Counted from the stretch's first letter, positions 1 through 6,150 are shown. The stretch is 8,728 bases of DNA from Clostridia bacterium (GCA_017553815.1 JAFZJT010000078.1:1-8728), one strand, 5' to 3'. Numbers and translations are program-made. The notes: a model not told the origin generated them from the sequence alone.

Positions 1-12
1 ACTAAGTCTATT

Positions 13-150
13 TGATCCCCGCGACCCGTTTACGGGTAGCAGATAAACCTATGCGTGGCTGGCAGGCCAATAAACAGCCCACGTGTGGGCAGCCAATAAT
101 ATGAGGGCTATGCCCGAAACTGAAATACCCCCGGCTATGCCTGGGGATCA
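13..150 (+). ncRNA. Candidate structured non-coding RNA
   Basis: No plausible protein is encoded here, but the segment folds well. The ends form a perfect 8-bp stem, TGATCCCC (13-20) with GGGGATCA (143-150). Inside are ACCCG/CGGGT (24-28/33-37, TTTA loop), TGGCT/AGCCA (56-60/91-95) enclosing GCCCAC/GTGGGC (77-82/85-90), and GGGC/GCCC (105-108/112-115) with a TAT loop. GCCAATAA occurs twice (66-73, 92-99), as does GGCTATGCC (106-114, 133-141). The + strand is preferred because the unpaired stretches are A-rich on that strand (AGATAAAC, CGAAACTGAAATA), as is usual in real RNAs. The closing stem has no U-tract after it, so this is not a simple terminator. The element ends 38 nt before the -35 box of the next gene. 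The 5' end and promoter may lie outside the window. Known families I considered from memory are broad Firmicutes orphan RNAs such as the raiA motif; I cannot confirm any match. Confidence 0.5.
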
Positions 151-187
151 TTATTGCGCGAAAAAATGTTAATATTAATTGAGAAAT

Positions 188-216
188 TTGACATTTATGC
201 CGTGAAATGGTATGAT
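188..216 (+). promoter_or_regulatory. Sigma-A promoter of the small dockerin gene
   Basis: Consensus -35 TTGACA at 188-193, a 17-nt spacer, and -10 TATGAT at 211-216 (5 of 6 consensus bases). It lies 29 nt before the ATG at 246, which has an AGGAG site about 5 nt upstream. Transcription should start near 223, giving a short leader. Confidence 0.85.
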
Positions 217-245
217 TGAGCGAATAATGATTCCAGGAGACCGAT

Positions 246-986
246 ATGAAAAAACTTCGTTTTATTTGCGCCATCGTAACCGCGCTGCTTCTTATTGCTT
301 CCGCATCCTCCGCGCTTGCCGCGGTGTCCCATGCGACAGGGGCGGAGCAAACGATCGCGGGCGAACGACCCAAAACCGAGCCAATCGACCTTGACCTTGC
401 GCTCAATGCTTTGGGCGGCAGTTTGCATTTCACCACCTCCGAGCACCACTTCACGGCTGAGGTGATTGGCGGGCGCGCCGCAGCCGTCAGCGGCAACGCG
501 GGCGTGGACAGCTCCTTTTCAAGCGTTACGCTCTCACTCGAAATGCACGCGGGGGAGAGCTTGAGCTTCGATTATAAGTGCAGCACCGAGTACGGAGGCG
601 ATATCTTCACCTTCAGCGTGAACGGGCAGACAGACCTTTTGCGTTCGGGCGAATGGGATTGGAACAGCCACACCTACACCGCCGATCACAGCGGAAGCTA
701 TACCTTCGTTTGGAAATATCAAAAGGATTACGGCATGAGCTCGGGGAGCGATTGCTGCTGGCTCGATGAGGTCGTCTATTCGGGCGATCCGGGCGCATGG
801 ATACCCGGCGACGCGGACGGCGACCGTGTGGTGAGCGTTTTTGACGCGCTGCTCACGATGCGCTTTGCTATTGGCTTTATCGGAGAACACGCACTGATCT
901 TCAATAACGCCGATATCGACTCCGACGGCAGCATAAGTATATCGGACGCCCTTTCGATATTGCGAATAGCGATGGGCATCGAATAG
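246..986 (+). CDS. Secreted beta-sandwich + dockerin type I protein
   Basis: This encodes 246 residues. Residues 1-26 are a Sec signal peptide: MKKLR, a hydrophobic core, and a likely cut after SSALA. A short linker leads to a beta-rich module (about 45-183) with the pattern SFDYK.STE, FSVNG, a tryptophan, GSYTF.WKY.KD, and SGSD..WLDE. This resembles the jelly-roll (MAM/cleaved-adhesin-like) domains common in clostridial extracellular proteins. Residues 188-246 are a two-repeat dockerin type I domain with Ca-binding loops DADGDRVVSVFD and DIDSDGSISISD, each followed by a leucine-rich helix. Dockerins bind cohesins on scaffoldin or cell-surface proteins; no cohesin is in the window. No catalytic domain is visible, so a binding or structural role is likely. 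The start is fixed by AGGAG just upstream. Residues 45-246 match the end of the neighbouring CotH protein without a gap, so this is a paralogue lacking the kinase part. In loop 1 the usual glycine at position 6 is Arg. The exact sandwich family is uncertain. Confidence 0.85.
   Translation: MKKLRFICAIVTALLLIASASSALAAVSHATGAEQTIAGERPKTEPIDLDLALNALGGSLHFTTSEHHFTAEVIGGRAAAVSGNAGVDSSFSSVTLSLEMHAGESLSFDYKCSTEYGGDIFTFSVNGQTDLLRSGEWDWNSHTYTADHSGSYTFVWKYQKDYGMSSGSDCCWLDEVVYSGDPGAWIPGDADGDRVVSVFDALLTMRFAIGFIGEHALIFNNADIDSDGSISISDALSILRIAMGIE
378..983 (+). repeat. Copy 1 of duplicated sandwich-dockerin module
   Basis: A 202-codon unit in the same frame as, and of equal length to, 2789-3394. About 136 of 202 residues are identical by eye count. 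Short DNA runs are nearly unchanged, for example TTCAGCGTGAACGGGCAG in both. It is the coding part of a paralogous gene duplication. Confidence 0.85.
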
Positions 987-1011
987 AGGCGGAAGAGGAA
1001 AAAAGCAAAAC

Positions 1012-1053
1012 AGAACCGATCGGGTGCGGCTTCAAATGCGCTCGGTAGGTTCT
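1012..1053 (+). terminator. Imperfect hairpin after small dockerin gene
   Basis: Arms 1012-1027 and 1038-1053 pair over about 15 positions, with one mismatch and three G-T wobbles: AGAACC with GGTTCT at the base and GTGC with GCGC at the top, around a 10-nt loop. It starts 26 nt after the stop codon. The following bases (TGGCTTATG) are not a real T-tract, so it may be a weak terminator or an mRNA 3'-end stabilising hairpin. Confidence 0.4.
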
Positions 1054-1129
1054 TGGCTTATGATCCGTTCGGTGAAGCGGAGAGAAGCTTTTTCGGTGCG
1101 GAAGGGAAACGGAAAACGCCTTTTAAATA

Positions 1130-1158
1130 TTGACAATTCTTCGCCGCCATGGCATAAT
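1130..1158 (+). promoter_or_regulatory. Sigma-A promoter of the CotH gene
   Basis: -35 TTGACA at 1130-1135, a 17-nt spacer, and -10 CATAAT at 1153-1158. It lies 31 nt before the ATG at 1190. The TTG of this -35 box would also open a longer reading frame of 755 codons, but that start sits inside the promoter and cannot be the true one. Confidence 0.85.
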
Positions 1159-1177
1159 ATATTTGGGCGATAAAATC

Positions 1178-1183
1178 AGGAGG
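1178..1183 (+). promoter_or_regulatory. Ribosome binding site fixing the CotH start
   Basis: Perfect AGGAGG, 6 nt before ATG at 1190. It decides the start in favour of 1190 rather than any upstream in-frame TTG. The protein then begins MKKFYF with a proper signal peptide. Confidence 0.9.
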
Positions 1184-1189
1184 AAAAAT

Positions 1190-3397
1190 ATGAAAAAGTT
1201 TTATTTCCTTTGCGCCGTTTTAGCGGCGCTCTTTCTTCTTTCGGCGGCGTCGGCCGTGTTTGCCGCTGTCCTTCCCGCGGATGGCGCAGCCGAGTATCCG
1301 ATAGTTCCGATCGCGGGCGACGGCGTTGTGCTTTCGTACGACGAAAGCGCATTCTCCCTCAAGCTCGCGCCGATGTACGGCCTTATGCGAATAGAGCAGA
1401 GCCGAACCCTGATTCTCACCGCGAGCTTCGAATCCGGCTGGACCTATAACGCGCAGTACACCAACTTTTTCCGCGACCATGAAGGGCGCGTTTCGGTCAC
1501 AAGCGGCGCGAACGGCGAAAAAATCTTCACCTTCACCGCCGTGCGCGGCGAATACTTGAGCGAGGACGAGCTTGCGATCGTCGGCATCTACGCCTCTCCC
1601 GAGCAACTCCCGCAGCTTCATATCGACGCGGAGGTGCCGTTTTCCCAGATAGATAAGGAAAACTGGGTTTTGGCGAGCTTCACGCTCACTCTCGGCACCA
1701 AGCAGTATCAAAGCGGCGATTTTGAGGGCACGGGCTCCATAAAGGGCCGCGGCAACACCTCATGGGGTCAGCCGAAGAAGCCCTATTCCATCAAGCTTGA
1801 TTCCAAAAAATCGCTTCTCGACATCCCGAAAACCAAGAAATACGCGATAGTTGCGAGCTATGAGGACCATTCGTTCATCCGCAACTACATGACCTACAAG
1901 GCGGGTCTGATGCTCGACGGCATCGGCTACGTTCCCAAATGCGAATTCGTGGAGGTCTATCTGAACGGCAGCTACAACGGCATATACCTGCTCGTTGAGC
2001 GCGTGGATATAGAGTCCAATAAAATAGATATCGAGGAAGCCACGGCGGACGAGCTGACGGGCGGCTACCTTATCGAAAAGGACGTTTGCGACAAGATAGA
2101 TTTTTCAAGCGATTTGTGGTTCAACTGCCCCTATTGGGCGAATCCGAACAAGGACTATTTCGTGCTAAAGACCCCCGAACCGAGCGATACCGCGCTTGCA
2201 AATCAAATGCGGCAGTACCTTGAGAACCACATGCAGAAGGTGCACGACGCAATAATGGGCATAAGCTCCGAGAGCTACACGCAGTATGTGGACGTGGATT
2301 CCTGGATAGATTTTATAATAGTTCAGGAGCTTGCGAAGAATATCGACGGCAATATGAAAACGAGCTGTTATATGTATAAACAGGCTCAGGACGATAAGCT
2401 CTATTTCACAGCGCCCTGGGATTTCGACCTTGCCTACGGAAGAGCCGAGTGGACGAACGCCGACCAGGCGCACAACGACTATTACGATTGCCCCTACGGC
2501 ACCGGCACGACCGGATTCATTGTGCTGAACAGCTCCGCGCCGTGGTTCGACACACTCTATGATGATCATGAGGAGTTCAGCTCCGCGCTCAAGGCAAAAT
2601 ACGCGCAGTACAGGCGCAGCATCGTGCCCGCCATGCTCGCTATGATCGATGAGCAGGGCGCGTATCTCTCCACCGCGATGCCGAACGACGAGGCGCTCTG
2701 GCATAGGGATTTCCATGAGGGACTTGCCTATCTGCGCACTTGGTTCAATTCGCGCGTTGCGTGGCTGGATGGCGAGTGGCTCGAAGAGGAACCGATCGAC
2801 TTCGATTTCGCGCTGAACGCCGAGGGCGGCAGCCTGCATTTTGAAACCGCGGCAAATCCCTTCACGGGCACGATAATAGACGGGCGCATCGCCGCCGTCA
2901 GCGGCAATGCGGGCATGGATAGCTCCGCATCAAGCGTAACTCTTAAGCTCGATATGCTTGCGGGTGAAATGCTGAGCTTCGATTATAAGTACAGCACCGA
3001 GCAGAGCTACGATATCTTCTCCTTCAGCGTGAACGGGCAGAATAAGTTCAGCCACTCGGGCGAATCGGGCTGGCAAAGCTACACCTTCACCGCCGATCAC
3101 GACGGAAGCTACACTTTCCTTTGGAAATACGAAAAGGATTACAGCTATGCAAGCGGAAGCGACTGCGTATGGCTCGATGAGATCGCATATTCGGGCGATG
3201 CGGGCGCGGGACTTCTCGGCGATGCGGACGGAAACGGCGCGGTGAACGTTTCGGACGCTCTTCTTGCGATGCGCTTTGCGATGGGGCTTATCGAGGAAAG
3301 CGAGCTCGTTTTCAATAACGCAGATATAGACGCAAACGGCAGTATAAGCTTGGGCGACGCGATAAGCATTCTGCGCATCGCGCTTGGGCTTGAGTGA
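1190..3397 (+). CDS. Secreted CotH-family kinase with sandwich and dockerin
   Basis: This encodes 735 residues. Residues 1-26 are a signal peptide (cut near SAVFA). About 28-140 is a beta-rich N-terminal region I cannot assign. About 145-530 is a CotH domain: GRGNTSW at 186-192, then K.P.SIKLD, RNYMTY, LLVERVD with E270 and D273, GGYLIE at 291-296, NIDGNMK at 384-390, and WDFD at 410-413, the likely metal/ATP-binding aspartates. CotH proteins are atypical protein kinases; Bacillus CotH phosphorylates spore-coat proteins, and CotH-dockerin proteins are known in cellulosome-forming Clostridia. Residues 534-665 repeat the beta-sandwich of the upstream gene. Residues 677-735 are a dockerin type I with loops DADGNGAVNVSD and DIDANGSISLGD, both with full Ca-ligand sets. 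The inferred role is a surface or cohesin-attached protein that modifies or binds extracellular proteins; how ATP would be available outside the cell is unclear. It has its own promoter and a terminator 40 nt downstream. Confidence 0.92.
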   Translation: MKKFYFLCAVLAALFLLSAASAVFAAVLPADGAAEYPIVPIAGDGVVLSYDESAFSLKLAPMYGLMRIEQSRTLILTASFESGWTYNAQYTNFFRDHEGRVSVTSGANGEKIFTFTAVRGEYLSEDELAIVGIYASPEQLPQLHIDAEVPFSQIDKENWVLASFTLTLGTKQYQSGDFEGTGSIKGRGNTSWGQPKKPYSIKLDSKKSLLDIPKTKKYAIVASYEDHSFIRNYMTYKAGLMLDGIGYVPKCEFVEVYLNGSYNGIYLLVERVDIESNKIDIEEATADELTGGYLIEKDVCDKIDFSSDLWFNCPYWANPNKDYFVLKTPEPSDTALANQMRQYLENHMQKVHDAIMGISSESYTQYVDVDSWIDFIIVQELAKNIDGNMKTSCYMYKQAQDDKLYFTAPWDFDLAYGRAEWTNADQAHNDYYDCPYGTGTTGFIVLNSSAPWFDTLYDDHEEFSSALKAKYAQYRRSIVPAMLAMIDEQGAYLSTAMPNDEALWHRDFHEGLAYLRTWFNSRVAWLDGEWLEEEPIDFDFALNAEGGSLHFETAANPFTGTIIDGRIAAVSGNAGMDSSASSVTLKLDMLAGEMLSFDYKYSTEQSYDIFSFSVNGQNKFSHSGESGWQSYTFTADHDGSYTFLWKYEKDYSYASGSDCVWLDEIAYSGDAGAGLLGDADGNGAVNVSDALLAMRFAMGLIEESELVFNNADIDANGSISLGDAISILRIALGLE
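2789..3394 (+). repeat. Copy 2 of duplicated sandwich-dockerin module
   Basis: Codons 534-735 of the CotH gene, the partner of 378-983. The most conserved blocks are AAVSGNAG, LSFDYK.STE, FSVNGQ, TADH.GSYTF, SGSD..WLDE and the two calcium loops. The least conserved is the segment just after GGSLHF. Confidence 0.85.
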
Positions 3398-3436
3398 TTT
3401 GAATAAAGGCGCTTGCGCAGATGAAAATTGAAACGA

Positions 3437-3462
3437 AAATGCCGCTCTATCGGGCGGCATTT
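3437..3462. terminator. Bidirectional intrinsic terminator between convergent genes
   Basis: A perfect 9-bp stem, AAATGCCGC (3437-3445) with GCGGCATTT (3454-3462), and an 8-nt loop TCTATCGG. It sits 40 nt after the CotH stop and 38 nt beyond the malic enzyme stop, which is read from the other side. Short T-rich runs flank it on both strands, so it can serve both transcripts. Confidence 0.8.
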
Positions 3463-3500
3463 CTTATGTTACAAAGTATCATTATTGCATTATGCTCGCT

Positions 3501-4676
3501 TTATATCCTCGCAACGCCGCTCCTTCTCGCGGCCTCGGCAACGGCCTTTGCAACGGCGGAGCCGACGCGCTCATCAAACGCGGCGGGGATGATGTAATCC
3601 GGCGAAAGCTCATCATCCGATATCAGCGATGAGATGGCCTCCGCCGCCGCGATCTTCATCTCGTCGTTGATATCGCTTGCGCGAACGTCGAAGGTGCCGC
3701 GGAAGATGCCGGGGAAGGCGAGAACGTTGTTTATCTGGTTCGGATAATCGCTCCTGCCGGTCGCGATGACCTTCGCGCCGCCCGCCTTCGCGTCGTCGGG
3801 GAAGATCTCGGGGGTCGGGTTCGCGCAGGCAAAGACTATCGCGTCGCGCGCCATGCTCTTGACCATATCGATAGAAACCGTGTTCGGCGCGGAAACGCCG
3901 ATGAATACGTCCGCTCCCTTGAGAGCGTCCGCAAGCGAGCCCTCCTTCTTTTCAAGGTTCGTCAGCTTCGCCATCTCTTCCTTTATCGCGTTCATGCCCT
4001 CGCGGCGGCCCTCGAAGATGATGCCGGTGCGGTCGCAGAGCGTGATATGCTTAACGCCGCGCGAAAGCAGAAGCTTTGCGATGGAGATGCTCGCCGCGCC
4101 AGCGCCGTTGATAACGATGCGAACCTCGTCCATCTTCTTATGAACGAGCTTGAGCGCGTTGGTTAGGCCCGCAAGCGTGATGACCGCAGTGCCGTGCTGA
4201 TCGTCGTGGAAGATCGGGATATCGCAAATTTCTTTGAGCTTTTTTTCTATTTCAAAACAGCGGGGAGCCGCGATATCCTCAAGGTTCACGCCGCCGAAGC
4301 TGCCGCTGATGAGGTATATGGTGCGCACGATCTCGTCCACGTCCTTGGTCTTGAGGCAGAGCGGGAAAGCGTCCACGCCGCCGAAATTCTTGAAGAGCAC
4401 GCATTTGCCCTCCATAACGGGCATCGCCGCCTCAGGGCCGATATCGCCAAGGCCGAGCACCGCTGTGCCGTCGGTCACGACGAGGCAGAGATTGTGGCGG
4501 CGGGTCAGCTCGTAGCTCTTTGAAACGTCGTTCTGTATCTCAAGGCAGGGGCGGGCAACGCCGGGGGTGTAGGCGAGGGAGAGATCCTCGCGGTTCTCGG
4601 TGGGAACGGTCGAAACGACCTCGATCTTGCCCTTCCATTCGCCGTGCAGGCGGAGCGATTCCTTTTGGTAATCCAT
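3501..4676 (-). CDS. Malic enzyme (malate to pyruvate, NAD(P)-dependent)
   Basis: At 391 residues this is the size of the short bacterial malic enzymes. It catalyses oxidative decarboxylation of (S)-malate to pyruvate and CO2 in the cytosol, linking C4 acids to pyruvate. YTPGVA carries the catalytic Tyr36. Lys91 follows in MEGK. E133, D134 and D159 (in FHDDQHGTA, 156-164) are the expected divalent-metal ligands. The Rossmann loop GAGAAS (191-196) is followed by an acidic D215 at the end of the next strand, weakly favouring NAD over NADP. FACANPTPEI (282-291) and ATGRSDYPNQINN (305-317) are family signatures. The usual third residue of the nucleotide loop (often Gly) is Ser196. The start at 4676 has GAGGAG 8 nt upstream (4685-4690). 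It is probably transcribed from its own promoter, being separated from the upstream transporter gene by 157 nt. Identification is firm; cofactor choice is not. Confidence 0.95.
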   Translation of the reverse strand: MDYQKESLRLHGEWKGKIEVVSTVPTENREDLSLAYTPGVARPCLEIQNDVSKSYELTRRHNLCLVVTDGTAVLGLGDIGPEAAMPVMEGKCVLFKNFGGVDAFPLCLKTKDVDEIVRTIYLISGSFGGVNLEDIAAPRCFEIEKKLKEICDIPIFHDDQHGTAVITLAGLTNALKLVHKKMDEVRIVINGAGAASISIAKLLLSRGVKHITLCDRTGIIFEGRREGMNAIKEEMAKLTNLEKKEGSLADALKGADVFIGVSAPNTVSIDMVKSMARDAIVFACANPTPEIFPDDAKAGGAKVIATGRSDYPNQINNVLAFPGIFRGTFDVRASDINDEMKIAAAEAISSLISDDELSPDYIIPAAFDERVGSAVAKAVAEAARRSGVARI

Positions 4677-4741
4677 GCTTTTTTCTCCTCGATATGGTTA
4701 TTGTTACCGCTTTTTCCGCGCACAGCGGCAATTTACAGCTA

Positions 4742-4747
4742 ATTATA
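4742..4747 (-). promoter_or_regulatory. Probable -10 box of the malic enzyme promoter
   Basis: TATAAT on the - strand, about 65 nt upstream of the malic enzyme ATG. The -35 region is poor (CTGTTA at 18 nt is the best I see), which suggests either an activator-dependent promoter or a false match. Confidence 0.45.
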
Positions 4748-4750
4748 ACA

Positions 4751-4779
4751 CGCCGCCACAAGGATTAACAGGGGCGGCG
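4751..4779. repeat. Inverted repeat in the malic enzyme promoter region
   Basis: CGCCGCC (4751-4757) and GGCGGCG (4773-4779), a perfect 7-bp dyad with a 15-nt loop. It fills the space between the candidate -10 box (4742-4747) and the region where a -35 would lie. It could be an operator, or a hairpin ending the transporter transcript; there is no T-tract directly after it. Confidence 0.4.
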
Positions 4780-4815
4780 CGGGTGATGGCTAAAATATAA
4801 TAATTGTTTGGAAAA

Positions 4816-4839
4816 GCGTGGCTTGACTTGGCCTCACGC
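4816..4839 (-). terminator. Weak terminator overlapping the transporter stop
   Basis: On the - strand, GCGTG and CACGC (4835-4839 and 4816-4820) enclose GC/GC pairs and the loop CAAGTCAA, followed by TTTTCC. The stem begins within the last codons of the cation transporter. The stem is short, so confidence is low. Confidence 0.35.
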
Positions 4840-6018
4840 AAACGGCCTATCCGCGGTCACGACGGCGCGGAAGCTCCCGCCGTTTTCACCCTCAAAGCCC
4901 GAAACGGCGGCGGAGATCGCCGAAACGACCTCGCTTTCGCTCATGCGGAAATCGTAGGGTATCACCACGTCGAAGATAAGCGTCGTCAGCGCCTCGCCCA
5001 GCACGGTGCGAAAATCATGCAGCGTGAGAGCGGGGTCGATGGCGTGGAGGGCATCGAGCGTGCGCTTTTTAAGCGCGTCCGTGCGTTCGTCCCCGAGCGC
5101 GACGGGGTCGAGATGTATCGTCGCCTCGCATCCGAGCTCCGCGGCTATCCTGCGCTCGGTCTCGTCGATTATGTCGTGAATTTTAAAGAAATCGTCGCAC
5201 TTTTCAACGGGCACCTCGGCGTGAAGCGATATCATGCGCCGCCCGGGACCGTAGTCGTGGATGATGAGGTCGTGAAGCCCCGTTATGCGCTCGGTGGAGA
5301 GCACGAGCTCCTTTACTCTGTCAACGAACTCGGGCTCGGGCATCTGACCGAGAAGCGGCGCGATGGTCTCCCTGCCCGAGGCGATGCCGGAGTACAGCAC
5401 GAACGCCGAAACGAGCGCGCCCACCCAGCCGTCGAGCTTTAGGCCCGTGAATTTCGATACTATCGCGGCAATCAGCACAAGCCCCGTCGCCGCGCTGTCC
5501 GAAAGCGAATCGCGCATCGTCGCCTTGAGCGCGGGGGAGCGCAGGCGCTTTGCGTAGCTTCCGCTTGAAAACGCCATATAGAGCTTCACGGCGACCGAAG
5601 CGCCGAGGATAACGCCGCTCAAAAGCGTCAGCTCGGTCTCCTCGGGGTGGATTATGCGCCCAACGGAGGTCTTGAGCAGCTCAAAGCCCATCAGGATTAT
5701 CGCGGCGGAAACGAGCAAGCCCGCGATGTATTCAAACCTGCCGTGCCCGAAGGGATGCTCCGTATCCGGCTTTTGAGAGGCCAGCTTGAAGCCGAGAAGC
5801 GTTATCACGGAGCTTCCCGCATCCGAAAGGTTGTTGAACGCATCGGCGGTTATCGAAACCGAGCGCGAGATGAGCCCCGCCGCGAGCTTTCCCGCGAAAA
5901 GAAGCGCGTTTAAAACTATGAAGAATGCGCCGATAAGCACGCCGTACTCGCCGCGCACCCGCGCATTCCCATAGTTGCCGCTGTCCTTTATGAAGATTCT
6001 CGCAAGAAAAGCAATCAT
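4834..6018 (-). CDS. Cation diffusion facilitator, likely Mn(II) exporter
   Basis: This encodes 394 residues. The CDF fold shows six membrane segments (about 28-50, 55-78, 98-115, 130-150, 172-190, 193-212), then cytoplasmic domains. The transport site is visible: N62 and D66 in ADAFNNLSDAG of helix 2, and D170 and D174 in RDSLSDS of helix 5. HPFGHGRFEY (88-97) is a family signature. Asn-Asp-Asp-Asp, with Asp rather than His at the first helix-5 position, is the pattern described for manganese exporters such as streptococcal MntE; Zn/Fe exporters usually have His there. CDFs expel cytosolic metal in exchange for protons. Typical members have about 300 residues; the extra ~90 at the C-terminus (about 305-390) resemble a second copy of the dimerisation domain. 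The start at 6018 (MIAFLARIFIKD) fits the family N-terminus, but the upstream GCAGAAACGAAAAA has no good Shine-Dalgarno. CDF assignment is firm; the metal is inferred. Confidence 0.92.
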   Translation of the reverse strand: MIAFLARIFIKDSGNYGNARVRGEYGVLIGAFFIVLNALLFAGKLAAGLISRSVSITADAFNNLSDAGSSVITLLGFKLASQKPDTEHPFGHGRFEYIAGLLVSAAIILMGFELLKTSVGRIIHPEETELTLLSGVILGASVAVKLYMAFSSGSYAKRLRSPALKATMRDSLSDSAATGLVLIAAIVSKFTGLKLDGWVGALVSAFVLYSGIASGRETIAPLLGQMPEPEFVDRVKELVLSTERITGLHDLIIHDYGPGRRMISLHAEVPVEKCDDFFKIHDIIDETERRIAAELGCEATIHLDPVALGDERTDALKKRTLDALHAIDPALTLHDFRTVLGEALTTLIFDVVIPYDFRMSESEVVSAISAAVSGFEGENGGSFRAVVTADRPFA

Positions 6019-6032
6019 TTTTTCGTTTCTGC

Positions 6033-6085
6033 TTGATCAGCCGCCGAAAAGCCTCAACCCACGGCGGCAAACCTAAATCGATCAA
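6033..6085 (-). promoter_or_regulatory. Structured leader before the cation transporter
   Basis: Nested dyads just upstream of the transporter ATG: outer TTGATC/GATCAA (6033-6038/6080-6085) and inner GCCGCCG/CGGCGGC (6040-6046/6062-6068) with a 15-nt loop. As - strand RNA this gives a 13-bp two-part stem with an 11-nt asymmetric internal loop, ending 14 nt before the ATG. It may control translation or be a metal- or protein-binding leader. I do not recognise a known riboswitch in it. Confidence 0.4.
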
Positions 6086-6106
6086 TCGGTAAACAAATAA
6101 TCCCAA

Positions 6107-6125
6107 GAAATTCCATCGGAATTTC
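6107..6125. repeat. Perfect short palindrome GAAATTCC-ATC-GGAATTTC
   Basis: Two 8-nt arms (6107-6114, 6118-6125) separated by 3 nt, in the 144-nt gap between murG and the transporter gene. It could be a dimeric-regulator operator for the transporter, or a murG transcript-end hairpin. There is only a weak T-rich run after it on the - strand (TTGGGATTATTTG), so an operator is at least as likely. Confidence 0.45.
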
Positions 6126-6133
6126 ATCCGCAA

Positions 6134-6150
6134 CTATTCACTATTCACTA
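6134..6150. repeat. Tandem heptamer CTATTCA (2.4 copies)
   Basis: CTATTCA-CTATTCA-CTA just after the murG stop. On the - strand it reads TAGTGAATAGTGAATAG, a string of stop codons in several frames. Function unknown; such short AT-rich repeats are frequent in intergenic DNA. Confidence 0.5.

Noticed and set aside
8..496. 162-codon - strand ORF covering the left end
   Set aside because: It runs through the structured RNA element and antisense to the small dockerin gene, has no ribosome binding site or recognisable domain, and crosses that gene's promoter.
1130..1189. Upstream TTG start for the CotH gene (20 more codons)
   Set aside because: The TTG is the -35 box and the stretch contains the -10; AGGAGG and a proper signal peptide mark ATG 1190.
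2165..2839. 224-codon - strand ORF
   Set aside because: Antisense to the CotH kinase domain, low-complexity-like composition, no family features; a shadow of the high-GC coding frame.
4804..5442. 212-codon + strand ORF
   Set aside because: Antisense to the cation transporter, whose motifs and length are clear; no ribosome binding site of note.
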